64,000 nt of DNA, taken from positions 472,501-536,500 of the forward strand of contig WPIO01000167.1 in the NCBI GenBank assembly GCA_009760855.2, given 5' to 3'. This document shows positions 44,184-53,873 of this stretch, one piece after another. The notes beneath the pieces are model-generated. The model was given only the letters and a program-made list of their open reading frames with translations. It searched no databases and was not told where the DNA came from. This DNA comes from Cristatella mucedo. Taxonomy: Eukaryota; Bryozoa; Phylactolaemata; Cristatellidae. Numbering within the stretch: the stretch's first letter is position 1; the number at the start of each line of letters is the position of its first letter. A program made the translations under genes and the position numbers.

Positions 44184-46179
44184 ATGGGCAATCTCATTGC
44201 TACACAGACTTTGGACAACCTAACACTCAAAACTGGTTCGTCTAGCACATTTCCAGTAGCAACAGCTCGAAATCTGGATGTCCGGTTCCTAAGTGTAACG
44301 TATTTCCGTCTGTAACTCCACAAAGTCATAAAGACCATGTGGGTGTTACGCAGGAGAGTTTTGTATAGCGCACTCACAGCCTAAGCGGCTTTCGGTATGC
44401 ATTCGGTAGCCAACAGACTTCGTCTCACGTAACACAGAGAAACTGGGAAGCATAGCAGAGTCAGGAGAGCAGTTGAGGTAGTGTGTAGCATGGAAGTAGC
44501 AGCTCAGGACCGCTGAAAAGGATGTGCCTTAGTCGGCAGTAGGAGAGTAGTTGTCGTTGCGAAAGAAAGTGATATTTCAGTCCAAGACTGCATCAGCTAC
44601 GCAGTCAAGTCTGCCAACTTACAGCTGTTTAATGTTGCGAAAGTTTGCGCCTGCTAAGACAGAGGTACAATCTCAGTTGGTCTGTGCACTTGTGACAATC
44701 CATCTCAACTTCTGCAACTCAATACTCGCATATATACCTGCCTGCGCAAGAGGTTGCACACAGCTTGTGCAAAACTCGGGATCTAGGTAGGCCTGCTGGT
44801 CCAGGATGTTGCAGTTGACACATTACACCACTGACCGACGACCTGCTCTGGCTCCACACGTTGCACCACATCGACTTCAAGGTTTTATGCCTCACTTTAA
44901 GGTCTCCCTCCTTATCTGGCTTCAGCCTTCAACTACCAGAAATGTAATGTATCTCAATGTGCAACTACAAAAAGCCATAAAGACTAGTTTGGTGTTGCAA
45001 AGGAGAGTCTTCCATAGCCCAATCATAGCCTGTGCGGCTTTCACTTAGGCCACTACTTCCCAATCAGGCCAAGATCGTATCTAGGGGCGGAGCAGCCAGA
45101 GGGGCAGGGAGGGGCGAATTGCCCCTGCCCCTACCCGACGAACAGAGAGAAGTACCTGGCATATCCTGGGGGCAATAATTTCCGCAGGCCCTACGGGCAG
45201 GAGCAGTGCACCCTTGTACGCCCCAACCTGAAAATCCAAGCTCCGCCCATGATCGTATCACCAGCTCTACTGAACTCAACAGTTTTAGCTGTCCCTCAAG
45301 CCAACCTCAAATACTTTGTCGACTATGAGTTCAGTTAGTATGCTCCCAAAGCCTGGAACTCACTCCCGGCTGACATCCCGATATCCCCTAAAATGACGAT
45401 ATTTAATGTAATCTGTCTCCATCTGTAGCTCAGTAAGTACGAAGTGAATGTTACGAATGAGAGTTTTTTATAGCTTGTTCAAAGCCTATGCGACTTTTGG
45501 TTCTCGCATACTATATTGACATGTGTATAAGTTGTACGTATAAGCATATCTTGATGGTGTAATTTAAATGGCTACTACTATTTTTTCTCCAAAGTCGCTA
45601 AAAAAAACTGCCCTATCGTTAGTATTATTGTTATTGTTAAATTCGTATCCGTCAACAGGTCTTCTGCGGCCTTCCTAGAAAACAGCCTGTCATTGTAAGG
45701 CGCTCCAGAGTAGACACCGTGAACATAAGGTAGTCTAATAAGTCAGATTTAATTGTGAAAGCGGTCGCCATTCAACAAGGCTTCCGTCGTGGCAGAACGG
45801 TCCATCAGCACAGCAGCAAGAATGCGTTTACCAGCGAGGGCCGGAAGCTATCATTCGAGCGCTGCAGCGACCCGTGTCAAGGACGGGAAGGTACAACCGG
45901 GCGGACGCGCATTGCCCGCGGAAGCGAAACACAAGAGCTTGCATTGATGAAATTCCCAAGCATCGAACCCGACGATCACTGGACATGCATCGCTCTGCAT
46001 ATCCTACACCAGTTAGTCTCTAACAGATCGCGCGCGGCGAATGCAAGAACTCGAGAGCGTGTACACCGAACCTTTATGAGATCCGAAGCTAAAGTCTTTG
46101 ACTTGTAAAGCTTGTAAAATAAAAGAACAAGAGCTGCGTCAGCGGCGAGCAGACAGGCCTCCACCACCCAAGTATGCAT
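38772..46179 (-). CDS. MUL1: Mitochondrial E3 ubiquitin/SUMO ligase MUL1 (MAPL), 3 exons
   Basis: Exons on the minus strand: 46179-46072, 42066-41861, 39561-38772; 367 residues (human 352). MUL1 sits in the mitochondrial outer membrane with its RING in the cytosol and modifies fission, mitophagy and signalling proteins. Seen: an N-terminal span VVEACLLAADAALVLLFYKLY; a BAM (GIDE) domain carrying AYAHVRGTVQPAD, GVIRRWTLEELK, YDHYTSK and RMLKVGTSLLGFGEL; a second span about residues 239-257; and a C3HC4 RING with ligands C317, C320, C332, H334, C338, C341, C351, C354, ending SVIPIYMP. YKLYKSKTLASDLIK through IDENL aligns gaplessly to the human YSVYRQK...GEDL segment across the exon 1/2 junction, which fixes exon 1. 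Introns are about 4.0 and 2.3 kb and full of mobile elements. An Ala/Ser/Gly-rich linker (about 280-310) precedes the RING. Confidence 0.93.
39692..40110 (-). mobile_element. LINE-A 3' fragment in MUL1 intron 2
   Basis: An AAT-repeat tail at 39692, then gcgccccagagaactcaatc, gacatgcacaggggaagc and gaagtgagttccagcctttg. Confidence 0.8.
40504..40655 (-). CDS. Exon-like unit, copy 2 of a duplicated pair, inside MUL1 intron 2
   Basis: The acceptor is catggactttacag|GG and the donor GATCG|gtaaat. 50 codons contain LMKLFKSHKQAPQQAS and VHKSHMMQRS, related to the unit at 49983-50112 (MKLYKRHKYAPRQAS, KSHKMQRS). It cannot be a MUL1 cassette exon: joined to MUL1 exon 2 its frame stops after a few codons. 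Probably part of a dispersed or segmental duplication. Confidence 0.35.
41073..41149. repeat. Exact 32-bp direct repeat
   Basis: gcattattctgcttatgctc and onward occurs at 41073-41104 and again at 41118-41149, offset 45 bases. MUL1 intron 2. Confidence 0.85.
41279..41456. repeat. Two CA microsatellites
   Basis: gcgcgcacacacacgcacgc... at 41279-41323 and cacacacacacgcacgcacg... at 41414-41455, in MUL1 intron 2. Confidence 0.95.
41861..42066 (-). CDS. MUL1: MUL1 exon 2 (first half of BAM/GIDE domain)
   Basis: The acceptor is cacacttacag|TCG and the donor TCGTG|gtaggt. 68 codons plus TG run from SAESLSIDENLETL to KYADGS. The split TGG rebuilds the tryptophan found at this spot in human MUL1 (LWNDCS versus SWSDYS). 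Confidence 0.92.
42495..42563 (-). tRNA. tRNA-like fossil (5' half recognisable)
   Basis: The minus strand reads actgttactcaattggtaga then gcatctggccgg, a convincing D-arm with box A. I see no TpsiC arm or box B, so this is a broken tRNA or part of a SINE, not a working gene. It lies in MUL1 intron 1. Confidence 0.35.
43756..43946 (-). mobile_element. SPIN-like non-autonomous hAT transposon
   Basis: On the minus strand it starts CAGCGGTTCTCAACCTGTGG, carries ggtcgcgaccc, gggtcgaacgaccctttcac and gtcgcctaagaccatc, and ends aggttgagagccactg. This order is that of the SPIN_NA family, a hAT group known for horizontal transfer among tetrapods and some invertebrates. 191 bp with imperfect terminal inverted repeats. 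The right flank gtctagat fits a hAT target, but the left flank (cattgggt) does not match it, so no target duplication survives. It sits in MUL1 intron 1. Confidence 0.85.
44149..44181. repeat. TA microsatellite
   Basis: Uninterrupted TA run in MUL1 intron 1, flanked on both sides by atctcat.gcaatctcattgct-like direct repeats. Confidence 0.95.
44285..44575 (-). mobile_element. LINE-B 3' fragment
   Basis: Reverse complement of the LINE-B end: gtctgtaactccacaaagtc, gcctaagcggctttcggta, gtagccaacagacttcgtct. Collinear with about 10290-10030. Lies in MUL1 intron 1. Confidence 0.8.
44575..45545 (+). mobile_element. LINE-B-like fragments, interrupted by a hAT MITE
   Basis: RPALAPHVAPHRLQGF debris, a LINE-B tail near 44940-45050, then a second fragment (agtatgctcccaaagcctggaactcact near 45340) with its own tail near 45440-45520. 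The hAT element at 45073-45259 is inserted in it, so the LINE is the older event. Confidence 0.6.
45073..45259. mobile_element. Small hAT-like MITE with intact target duplication
   Basis: The element (45082-45250) starts TAGGGGCGGAGC and ends GCTCCGCCCAT. The direct repeat gatcgtatc flanks it at 45073-45081 and 45251-45259. Inside are gggaggggcgaattgcccct and gcgtacaagggtgcactg; there is no coding capacity. It split a LINE remnant whose two halves rejoin as aggccaagatcgtatcacc. The target repeat is read as 9 bases (8 plus one ambiguous edge base). Confidence 0.7.
46072..46179 (-). CDS. MUL1: MUL1 exon 1 (start, first membrane span)
   Basis: ATG at 46179. 36 codons read MHTWVVEACLLAADAALVLL then FYKLYKSKTLASDLIK. 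The donor is AAG|gttcgg, a weak but legal GT. Phase 0 matches exon 2. A rival ATG exon at 43125-43054 was rejected because it does not align to the family. Confidence 0.8.
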
Positions 46180-47171
46180 GGTCGCCGCTCACGCCGTGGG
46201 ACGAAAATGCCGGAAGTTACTTTGCCCGACCCACCAGCAAACCTGAGTCCCTAGATCTGGTTCTTTTGGGAGTTTCGTTTTAGCGGAAACCACGCTGCTA
46301 GATATTCGTAGAAACTAAATTATAATTTTCTTTCAATATTTTTTTATTTAGTTAGCAATTCAATGAACCGCAAACCGAAGGAGCATACCGACCCGCCTCT
46401 ATGATGACGTCAGTAGGCGCGGCGCCTGCTGGGGTGACAGCGTCTGGGACGGTTGCAGAATGAGGCCGTAATCCGCGATCGCGGTGAGCACAAGTATGTG
46501 CCGAGCGGGTAGCTTCGGCTGCCGCCGCTGCTTTTTTTGTTTCTGCTGAGCTTCGTTGAGTACTGACTTGATTGGGTGGGCAGCGATCCGCTCAGGGTTC
46601 GGAGCGCTGCCGCGATCGGCCGCGAGTTGGTGGCTCGGCAGGGTGCAGTTCCCACTTAGTGTGCTATTCGAAGGCCCCCCCCCCCTGTGTTGGAGACCTC
46701 GGAGACTTGAGCACTACAGATCAAGTAAGAGTGCCTCGGACGGGGGTGACTGGCATGCCATGCTACGTGGACTCAGTCACCAAAAAATTGGCGAACCTGC
46801 TCGTCCCCGCCAGCCACAGCCGAACACGAAAATTAAATAGCACCCGCAAAATGGCCGTCTAGTCACTCCACCGCTGCCGAACGATTTTAAGCTTTGTTTC
46901 CTAGCAGTATGTTTGGAACTTTTAGCCTGGCTGTGGGCTTGCTAGTAGTAACAGCTGATACATCTGGCTCAGATACAACTGGCGGCAGATGTAGTTGAGA
47001 CGATGGTGTAACAGATAGGGCTCAAACTCATGATCTGAGTAATGAATTTGGAGCAACTATCCCAAGGAAACGATTCGGGTTCAATAAAAGCTTGCATCGG
47101 GCAATTAAGATGCAGCCGGCTGCAGAGCTTGAATCCCTCGACTTTGTAATATATATATGTATGTATATATG
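46180..47171. other. Upstream flank of MUL1, probable promoter side
   Basis: Directly 5' of the minus-strand start. Moderately GC-rich at 46390-46700 with an 11-base C run at 46674. No TATA box evident. No other gene found. Confidence 0.35.
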
Positions 47172-47504
47172 TGTAACCGCGTAGAGGTTCGTCCCCCGGT
47201 TCTCTACCGGTGGACTGTGTGATGCAGTGCTGCAGTGCGGTTAAAACACAGGCGGCCACAACTGGGTGCCGAAAGCAACAGTTTATTGTGGGCCAGTTAG
47301 TATTTGTTACGCGCCGGCGCAAGCGCTTTACGCGGCGCGTACCGGACCGACGGAGTTAACTTCGCGAACTCCCGGAGCCCGCGTATAATACACTAACCTA
47401 TGCGCGCGTCGCTTGCAATTGCGAAGGCGGGTTGCTACAGCACCCCAAGATACGAGCAGCTAACTGAGTAGCCGGCAGAACACAACTGCGCAGTCTAAGT
47501 TACA
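47172..47504 (-). mobile_element. Possible solo LTR
   Basis: On the minus strand it begins TGTAACTTAGACTG and ends CGCGGTTACA, with AATAAA about 125 bases before its end and a TATTATA-like string mid-way. 333 bp. Flanks show no matching short duplication, and I see no primer-binding site or polypurine tract. Only the end structure and poly(A) signal support it. Confidence 0.35.
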
Positions 47505-47538
47505 CTTAGCTGTTCGTCGCCGTAGGTTCGTCTCTCGT

Positions 47539-47752
47539 GCTCTCGAAGCGTAGTCTCGCATCGACTACCAAGCTGCAGCTCTGAGCTCTCGGGGCGTAGT
47601 CCCTGCTCGACTACCCAAGCTCTCTCAGCTCTCGGGGCGTAGTCTCTCTCGACTACCCAAGCTCTCTCAGCTTTCGGGGCGTAGTCTCTCTCGACTACCC
47701 AAGCTGTCTCAGCTCTCGGGGCGTAGTCCCTCTCGACTACCCAAGCTGTCCG
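47539..47752. repeat. Hairpin-forming minisatellite, five units
   Basis: Five units of about 42-46 bp, each with agctctcggggcgtagtc, a short pyrimidine loop and gactacccaagct. gtagtc and gactac are complementary, so every unit can fold into a small hairpin. The first unit is the most diverged. Confidence 0.8.
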
Positions 47753-47840
47753 AGTAAGCTCTCACTCGTCTCATTATATTCTCTCTCCTTTCCACTCCTG
47801 ACCTCGCGCGCTGCTGCTATTTCTACTTCAGCATATTAGT

Positions 47841-48076
47841 CGGTGCACATCCTGACCGCAACGTCTGCACCAGGCTTCATTCTAACTTTAGCGGGTAGAC
47901 CAGGAGTCGGGCTTGTACTAGCTGTCCAAGTCGAACCCGCTAAGACAACCACATTAGTCGCTCCATCTCCTAACCGCATCGCCTGCATAAAGCTCCATTC
48001 TAACCTGAGCTAGGTGAGTCAGGAGCTGGGTCTGTACTAGGCGCCCTAGTCGACCCCCCCCCCTCTAAGGCAAGGG
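47841..48076. repeat. Tandem duplication, two units of about 118 bp
   Basis: Unit one starts agtcggtgcacatcctgacc and unit two agtcgctccatctcctaacc. Both run through gct(t/c)cattctaac, ggagtcgggcttgtactag / ggagctgggtctgtactag and cta-aggca. Confidence 0.65.
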
Positions 48077-48120
48077 CTCCCATCGCGGCTAAGCTGAGAG
48101 CTGCACCAGTGCATATGTAT

Positions 48121-48125
48121 GTGTT

Positions 48126-48208
<83 letters not shown>
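48121..48208. repeat. GT microsatellite
   Basis: About 40 uninterrupted GT units. Confidence 0.95.
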
Positions 48209-48209
<1 letters not shown>

Positions 48210-48210
<1 letters not shown>

Positions 48211-49840
48211 ATGTTTAATATTTATTTCCGGCCCATTATATATGATGTCAGGCACTGTTCTCCCAATAATAATGAAATTCAAAACGAAGCATAAAACTTA
48301 ACTGTCTCACACAGCCTTTGCTCTGACCGAGCAAATCATCCTTCTGTGTGACTGTGGGTTACGATGTTGACTGGCACATAGTGACTAAGGGCAACATCAA
48401 ATGAAGCACTTCCTTATAGAATTCCAGCTTGATGACTTGGTTGAGGAATGCCAGCAATCTATCCTTCGAGATGTAGATAGTGAGCGACCCGAGAGCGCCA
48501 GATCCCACGTCTCGGCCGACGAACTCCCGCTACCCCGATACCCAGATTAACTGGCGGCTTCGCCCACGCGGCCTCAAGTCAAAGGTCAGGGCCGGCCTAG
48601 CCGGTGACCCTTAGATGGCCGGTTCATATTACAGCTGTCCCGAGATACTGAACACCGCTTGCTTACAAACCTAGCTGAAGAGTGTAGCATCAACTGCTAG
48701 TGTCTAATTGCACCGGCGGGAAGACCTCATCATAGTGAACTACATAATTATAGACGGGATTACACAAATGCAAGAACTAGTTGGCTGTGTTATCCTCATC
48801 CGAGCGCGAATGGGTTTTAAATTCGCTACGCTGGGCAGCTAAAAGTAGGCAGATGAGATTTCGCATCGTCTGCTGGAAGATCATTTTGGAACAGGACACT
48901 CAGATTTTGTGAAGGAAAGAGGCCAGTTTAGCCTAATTTTAAGGTTACGCTTTCTCATTTCTGAGTAAGACTGTGCGCTCGGCTTCATTTCGGCTTCTTT
49001 TATCCTCCTACTAACTTGTTTGCTTGCTTTAAGGCTGCCCTTCCCTGCGATTTATTCACTACATACTTCCTTGAGAGTTCTCCTACTTAAAAGCTACTGC
49101 TGCCTATTCACTTTCTGTAAATTGGCTTGGGGTGAAGGCCGTTGGATACGAATTCAATAATAATGATAATAATGCACTTGAAAAAGCGCCCTCAGAGAAC
49201 TCAATCTCTTTCTAGGCGCTTTACATTGACCGTAACCCGACTTAACCTTGTGTCTAGTTTTTGCCGCAGTTTGATTTCAAATTACGGTCACGCAGCGATT
49301 TACAAACACGTGCATGTGCAAGCATTCGTGTCCGTCTCTATCTATCTAAAAATTAGGAAAAGTTTAAGTAATACTGCTTTCGCAACATGACGAACGAGCA
49401 GATGGAAGGGCCGAACGGTCAAAGTCGCTAGGGTAGCACACGGGCGAGCCTGCTAGACTGCTGCTTTTCTAGTGTCTTCAAATAGCATTACCTGGCCACC
49501 GTCCTTATTTCTGGAGAAAAAAAAAGGGGAAGTTCGTCATTTCGCTGCTTTTCAAAGATCCGTCGCAGTCATCTCTGTCAACCGAAAATTCCAGAAAAAC
49601 CTCATAGCATTCATTGAAACATTCCACATTCGATCCTTCGATATTTCTTGTAACCTTGTAACCGTAGTCTAGGAGCTTTGCTAAAATGCTTTATTAGAGA
49701 AATTGCAGCTCTTTCATCCTCCGATGTCGTTATGTTACCGCCAAGAGAAGTTTTCTTGCCGTCTCATGTTGGACGATTAGTTAACTGGGAATGTCAAGAA
49801 AATACTTATAAAATTTGTCCGACAATTAAAGATGTGTTTA
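48210..49840. other. Intergenic with unrecognised frames
   Basis: Includes a plus-strand frame 49678-49869 (FIREIAALSSSDVVMLPPRE, FLPSHVGRLVNWECQ) that looks protein-like, but has no clear splice sites or family. Confidence 0.3.
49156..49232 (-). mobile_element. LINE-A 3' end fragment
   Basis: aataataatgataataatgc followed by gcgccctcagagaactcaat and ctaggcgctttacatt. Short. Confidence 0.7.
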
Positions 49841-49982
49841 TGGTACCTTTCTCAAGACAAATATATTAAAACTGGGATCGGAAGCTCTGACGACTTCCAA
49901 ATGAAAGAAAAAATGTGTTATGCAAACCAAGTCTAACCCTGGTGTAAACTGGAAGCAACAAATCTACAAATAAAAAACTTAC

Positions 49983-50112
49983 CGATCTCTGCATCTTATG
50001 CGACTTGTATCCCAACTTGTCGAATCTTGGTAGATCATTGTATATGCTTGAAGCTTGTCGAGGTGCATACTTGTGTCTTTTATACAGCTTCATTTCCAGG
50101 GTTGGTTGGTGC
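49983..50112 (-). CDS. Exon-like unit, copy 1 of a duplicated pair (unknown protein)
   Basis: The acceptor is ttatttaatttgcaag|G and the donor GATCG|gtaagt. 43 codons contain MKLYKRHKYAPRQAS and LGYKSHKMQRS. A related unit with both splice sites lies at 40504-40655 on the same strand. Similarity continues past the donor into intron-like sequence to about 49840. No family recognised. Confidence 0.35.
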
Positions 50113-50822
50113 CTTGCAAATTAAATAACTCGGCTAATATTTTAAGCATCGGAGTGAAATTCGAAATGCGAGTTCAGCTCTGCTTGGTTGACACGAGTCT
50201 GAAATATTTTTTATTTCGATTTGATACATGTGGCTTAAAGTTATTTGGTTCTATGGGGTTTATTGCAATTTTTACAGTTCGTGTGCACCTACACGATATT
50301 TGAAACCATTTCAGGTGTCTATGAATATGTGACCAGGCTTGCCATCAAGTGATATAAATTTTGAATCAAATATTTTTTTGCATCGAGTCCTCATCGAGTT
50401 CCAGTCGATGAGTGGGCTTCGTGGGCCGATTCTTTGTGTTTTTCAAGGGCTAGGCTCTTGCCTGCGTAGATAGCCTTCATAAACAATATGCGTCAGATGG
50501 GAGCATCTGCTCTTCGTTAAAGACATAAATATACAACCCAACGAGTTAACGGGCACTTTAGATTAAATAGTAAAAGTATAAAGTAATTTACCAAAGTAGG
50601 GGCAAAATATTTGCGTAAATTCATGTACAGATAAAGTAACAAGGCTACATTTCAAAAAATGTGGATGCAAATACTCGCGGGCATCTCGTTGCTCATGTCG
50701 GCTACACAGTGCAAGTGCCAGTTTCGGTGAATACTAAGTAAATCCGGGTCTTTTATTCATTTCCCTGAGATTGAAATTTGAGTCAATATTTACCCAGCTC
50801 CATTGTAGCCCACTTTAGCAAG

Positions 50823-51060
50823 CAACAGGGCAGCTGCGTTCGCTCGACTGCCAAAGAGGACCTATACAACGACTCCAATCGGCTGAGCTTTGGTGTGGCC
50901 TACAGCAGATGCAAGCCAACACTCCCATGCTGGGACATTGCTTTCGCCTTTGATGGTCGTTTGAAGCCTGCTGCCTCGGCACGAAGGATGAATCGGAAGA
51001 TGTGCAGCTGGAAACCAGTGACCAAGAGACCTAACTGTGAATGGGATGCGTCGGCTAGCG
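50823..51060 (+). CDS. Possible coding exon, Cys/Trp-containing, unidentified
   Basis: An acceptor-like ccagctccattgtag precedes a frame that stays open until it runs into the CT microsatellite. Seen: HFSKQQGSCVRS, SFGVAYSRCKPTLPCWDIAF, NRKMCSWKPVTKRPNCEW. The regular Cys/Trp pattern suggests an extracellular module. A weak donor (AACT|gtgaat, about 51031) would give a phase 1-1 exon. I do not recognise the family and cannot exclude chance or a decayed repeat. Confidence 0.3.
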
Positions 51061-51066
51061 AAGCGG

Positions 51067-51214
<148 letters not shown>

Positions 51215-51465
51215 TAAAAAGTGTTCCGATGGCTTTTGACGTACTTACTGCTCAGGTTGTTGTATAGCAGTGCTATGAATAAGTCATAATGCGGCCAATG
51301 ATGGACTGGGTACAAGCGCGAAGCTTCAGCCCCCTCCCCCGTATAGTGCATGCTGTTCATGACGACCACTAAGGTGCTGAGGCTGAGAGCAGTGCGATCC
51401 CGCATGCGTCACGCAGAGAATCAGTACGAGGATAGGCCTCGGCTGGCGCACTTTACACAGAGCTG

Positions 51466-51636
51466 AGTGGGCCGTGCTGGTTCACTAGGTAAGGCAGTTA
51501 GTTGCTTCACACGACCGAGGTACCAAGGTCGCGGGTTCGAATCCTGAGGTGGGTGATCCTTTATTACCGCTGCAAGTGGTGGTGATAGCCTTTAAGGCTC
51601 GTCTGCCGCTATACGTAAGAGGCTGCAAAATTAGCT
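51466..51636 (+). mobile_element. SINE-A, full length
   Basis: Box A TGGTTCACTAGG at 51478-51489 and box B GGTTCGAATCC at 51534-51544, as in tRNA promoters. Tail: ccgctgcaagtggtggtgat, gcctttaaggctcgtctgcc, gctatacgtaagaggctg. Confidence 0.85.
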
Positions 51637-52893
51637 AGTTACTCAGGAATAAGCTGTGCAACATCTTCTCGAAAGGAGCAGCCACAGCACGGGTTGCCAT
51701 TGCAGCCAACTTGGGCGACGAGACGCCGAGCGACAGTAGAGCAGAGCACGACCACTGCAGCCGCAAAGCGGAGAGGCTATAGGGCCAACGCTGAAAGCAG
51801 ACGGTACGTCGATCCTACTACATCCGGCCGAAAGCTGTAAACTGTCTCAGCGACAGCAATTGGACGACGGCAGCCAGCGTGTATGACCATGATCAGCTGA
51901 GCCCGCCGTCAGAGGCATTGGTAATGGCCTATGGTAACCCTCAGACACTGTCAATTAGACGAGTACCGCGACAATCGTGGCAGTTCCGGTCAGTGACCGA
52001 AAGAATTTTGTCCACCTGACGTGTGGGGCTGATAGATCTTGCTTGTAAACGGCATTGATTACGACTATAGCAGACGAAGCAGGCAGATTGAGACGAGCAT
52101 CGGTAGACAGTGGTTCTGCATAAACATCGATGCTGATTTAACGCAGTATGTATGCCGGCTCTGCCACCGCTGGAGCTGCGCTATGTGCATCCAATAATAC
52201 TTAGCGGTTTAGTAAACAAATAGTATCCTAGCCATGTCTGCCTTACTCCCTGTAGTCGTAATCTCGGCTTTCCCCAATTGGTGGCACACGGGAATAGACA
52301 GTCAGTCTGTGGCTTGGAGGAAAGGGGTTGGCGCAGCCACGATCGTCCAGCTGACCTCATGCTGTGAGCCTTCGAATCAACTAAGAACGACCCCGCTGTG
52401 CCGATGTCTTAAAGCCAGATGGAATTAGCGAATTACATTAGTTACTCGCCCAGCGGCAGGTGGAAGTTGCTCAGCATTGACGCGAATGACTAAAACGTGC
52501 GGCCGACGCAGGCTCGGAGCAAAAGCCAGCTGCAAAGAATGTTCGAACACCGAAACATAGATCACTGGAAACATGCTGTGAGGGTTTCGGGTTACAATTT
52601 GCTGTCAGCAGTGACCAATTCATATACTTGAGTCTCATATTCCGTTTTGCGAAATTAGGCAGACTTCTGTAGGCCCGTCTCTAGAGGACTCCTTAAGCTA
52701 CACTAAACGGCTGGAGATTCCTTTAAAAAGAATCAGTAGCCCCTCTCTAAATCTAAATCCCCTCTCTAAATCTCTCTAAATCCCCTCTCTAAACGCTTAG
52801 CCTTTACTGACTACTGAGATCATGGGCTGGAGTCCTTTTTGCCGGGCTTTCCACTTCAGTTTATCGGCCGGGCCTTTACGCGGACGCGTCGAT
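51637..52893. other. Intergenic, nothing recognised
   Basis: No supported exon. Holds the CCCCTCTCTAAAT repeat and part of a SINE-B-like head near 52800-52845. Confidence 0.35.
52740..52795. repeat. Imperfect CCCCTCTCTAAAT tandem repeat
   Basis: Four overlapping units of cccctctctaaat(ct). Confidence 0.8.
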
Positions 52894-52901
52894 TGCGATC
52901 T

Positions 52902-53512
52902 GTGGTCAGGTCAGGGGATGTTCTGATGCAGGTCGGGAGGGAGTTCCAGGCTGTGGGAGCATACGAGCTAAATGCACGGTCTCCAAAGGATTTAAGGTTT
53001 GTACGAGGTATTTCTAGACTGTTGGATTCCGAAAAGCGAGTGGTACGATGCTTTGCCTGATGGGGTAGTATATCTGAAAGATAGGCTGGAGGCATAGAAT
53101 GAAGAGATCTAAAAGTGAGCGACAAAACCTTGAAGTCAATCCGTTGCTTGACTGGTAACCAGTGCAGGTCGGCGAGAAGTGGAGTAATGTGGCAACTGCG
53201 ACGCTCACGACCACATTTAAAAGAAACTTAAAAACATACCTATTTAGGACAGCATTTAGTGGGTCCTTGTGATTCGTCCTCGATGTGCTTATGCGTGCTG
53301 ACACTGTTCATGCTGCCACTAACCACATTTGCATGCTGACCCAGTGCATGTAACCCCTAACTATGTTATTCATTTTGTTTGTTTTTCAAGCATGATTTTA
53401 CTTACTATTCTATTGCGTATCACTTTGCAGCAAATGTAAAGCGCCTAGAAAGAGATTAAGTTCTCTGAGGGCGCTTTATCAAGTGCAATATTATTATTAT
53501 TATTATTAATTA
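52902..53512 (+). mobile_element. LINE-A copy with inverted 5' segment (twin-priming structure)
   Basis: 53210-53512 is the LINE-A 3' end in plus orientation, from gaccacatttaaaagaaac to an ATT-repeat tail. 52902-53209 is the segment that should precede it, but inverted; it starts gtggtcaggtcaggggatg. In the consensus the two breakpoints are adjacent (tgaccac/atttaaa), and they share gaccac. A short direct repeat, tgcgat, flanks the whole at 52894 and 53513. Confidence 0.75.
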
Positions 53513-53873
53513 TGCGATGAACTCTCACGCGACGATATTGCCTAAGTATATTACAGTACGCACTTAGCCGTTCCTGCCGTAGTCGGATTTGATACCGAAG
53601 TCTGGCGATCTTCTGCGTCCAAACACCATTATGGCTAGCTCGAGTCTGTGTGGGAGCGAACCGACAGGCTTGGCGTCACACCCGGTTCGTAGGGCAGCGT
53701 CTTGCAACGGAACGTCATTCGCTGCCTTACCTTAATTGGCCCGAGTAACCACACGTAGCGTGACGTTCGCTGCGGCAACTAGCGGCGGTGGAGTACGTGA
53801 AGCTGGCTCGTAACAGAAATTTTAGCACGTAACTTAAAGCAAAAAATTGGCCGAGAGACAGCTCGTATAAGTG

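Noticed and set aside
47539..47752. CRISPR-like array
   Set aside because: The repeats run on without unique spacers, and the surrounding DNA is eukaryotic.
51478..51544. Functional tRNA gene with box A and box B
   Set aside because: The anticodon and acceptor stems do not pair, and the same sequence with a constant unrelated tail recurs nine times; it is a SINE head.
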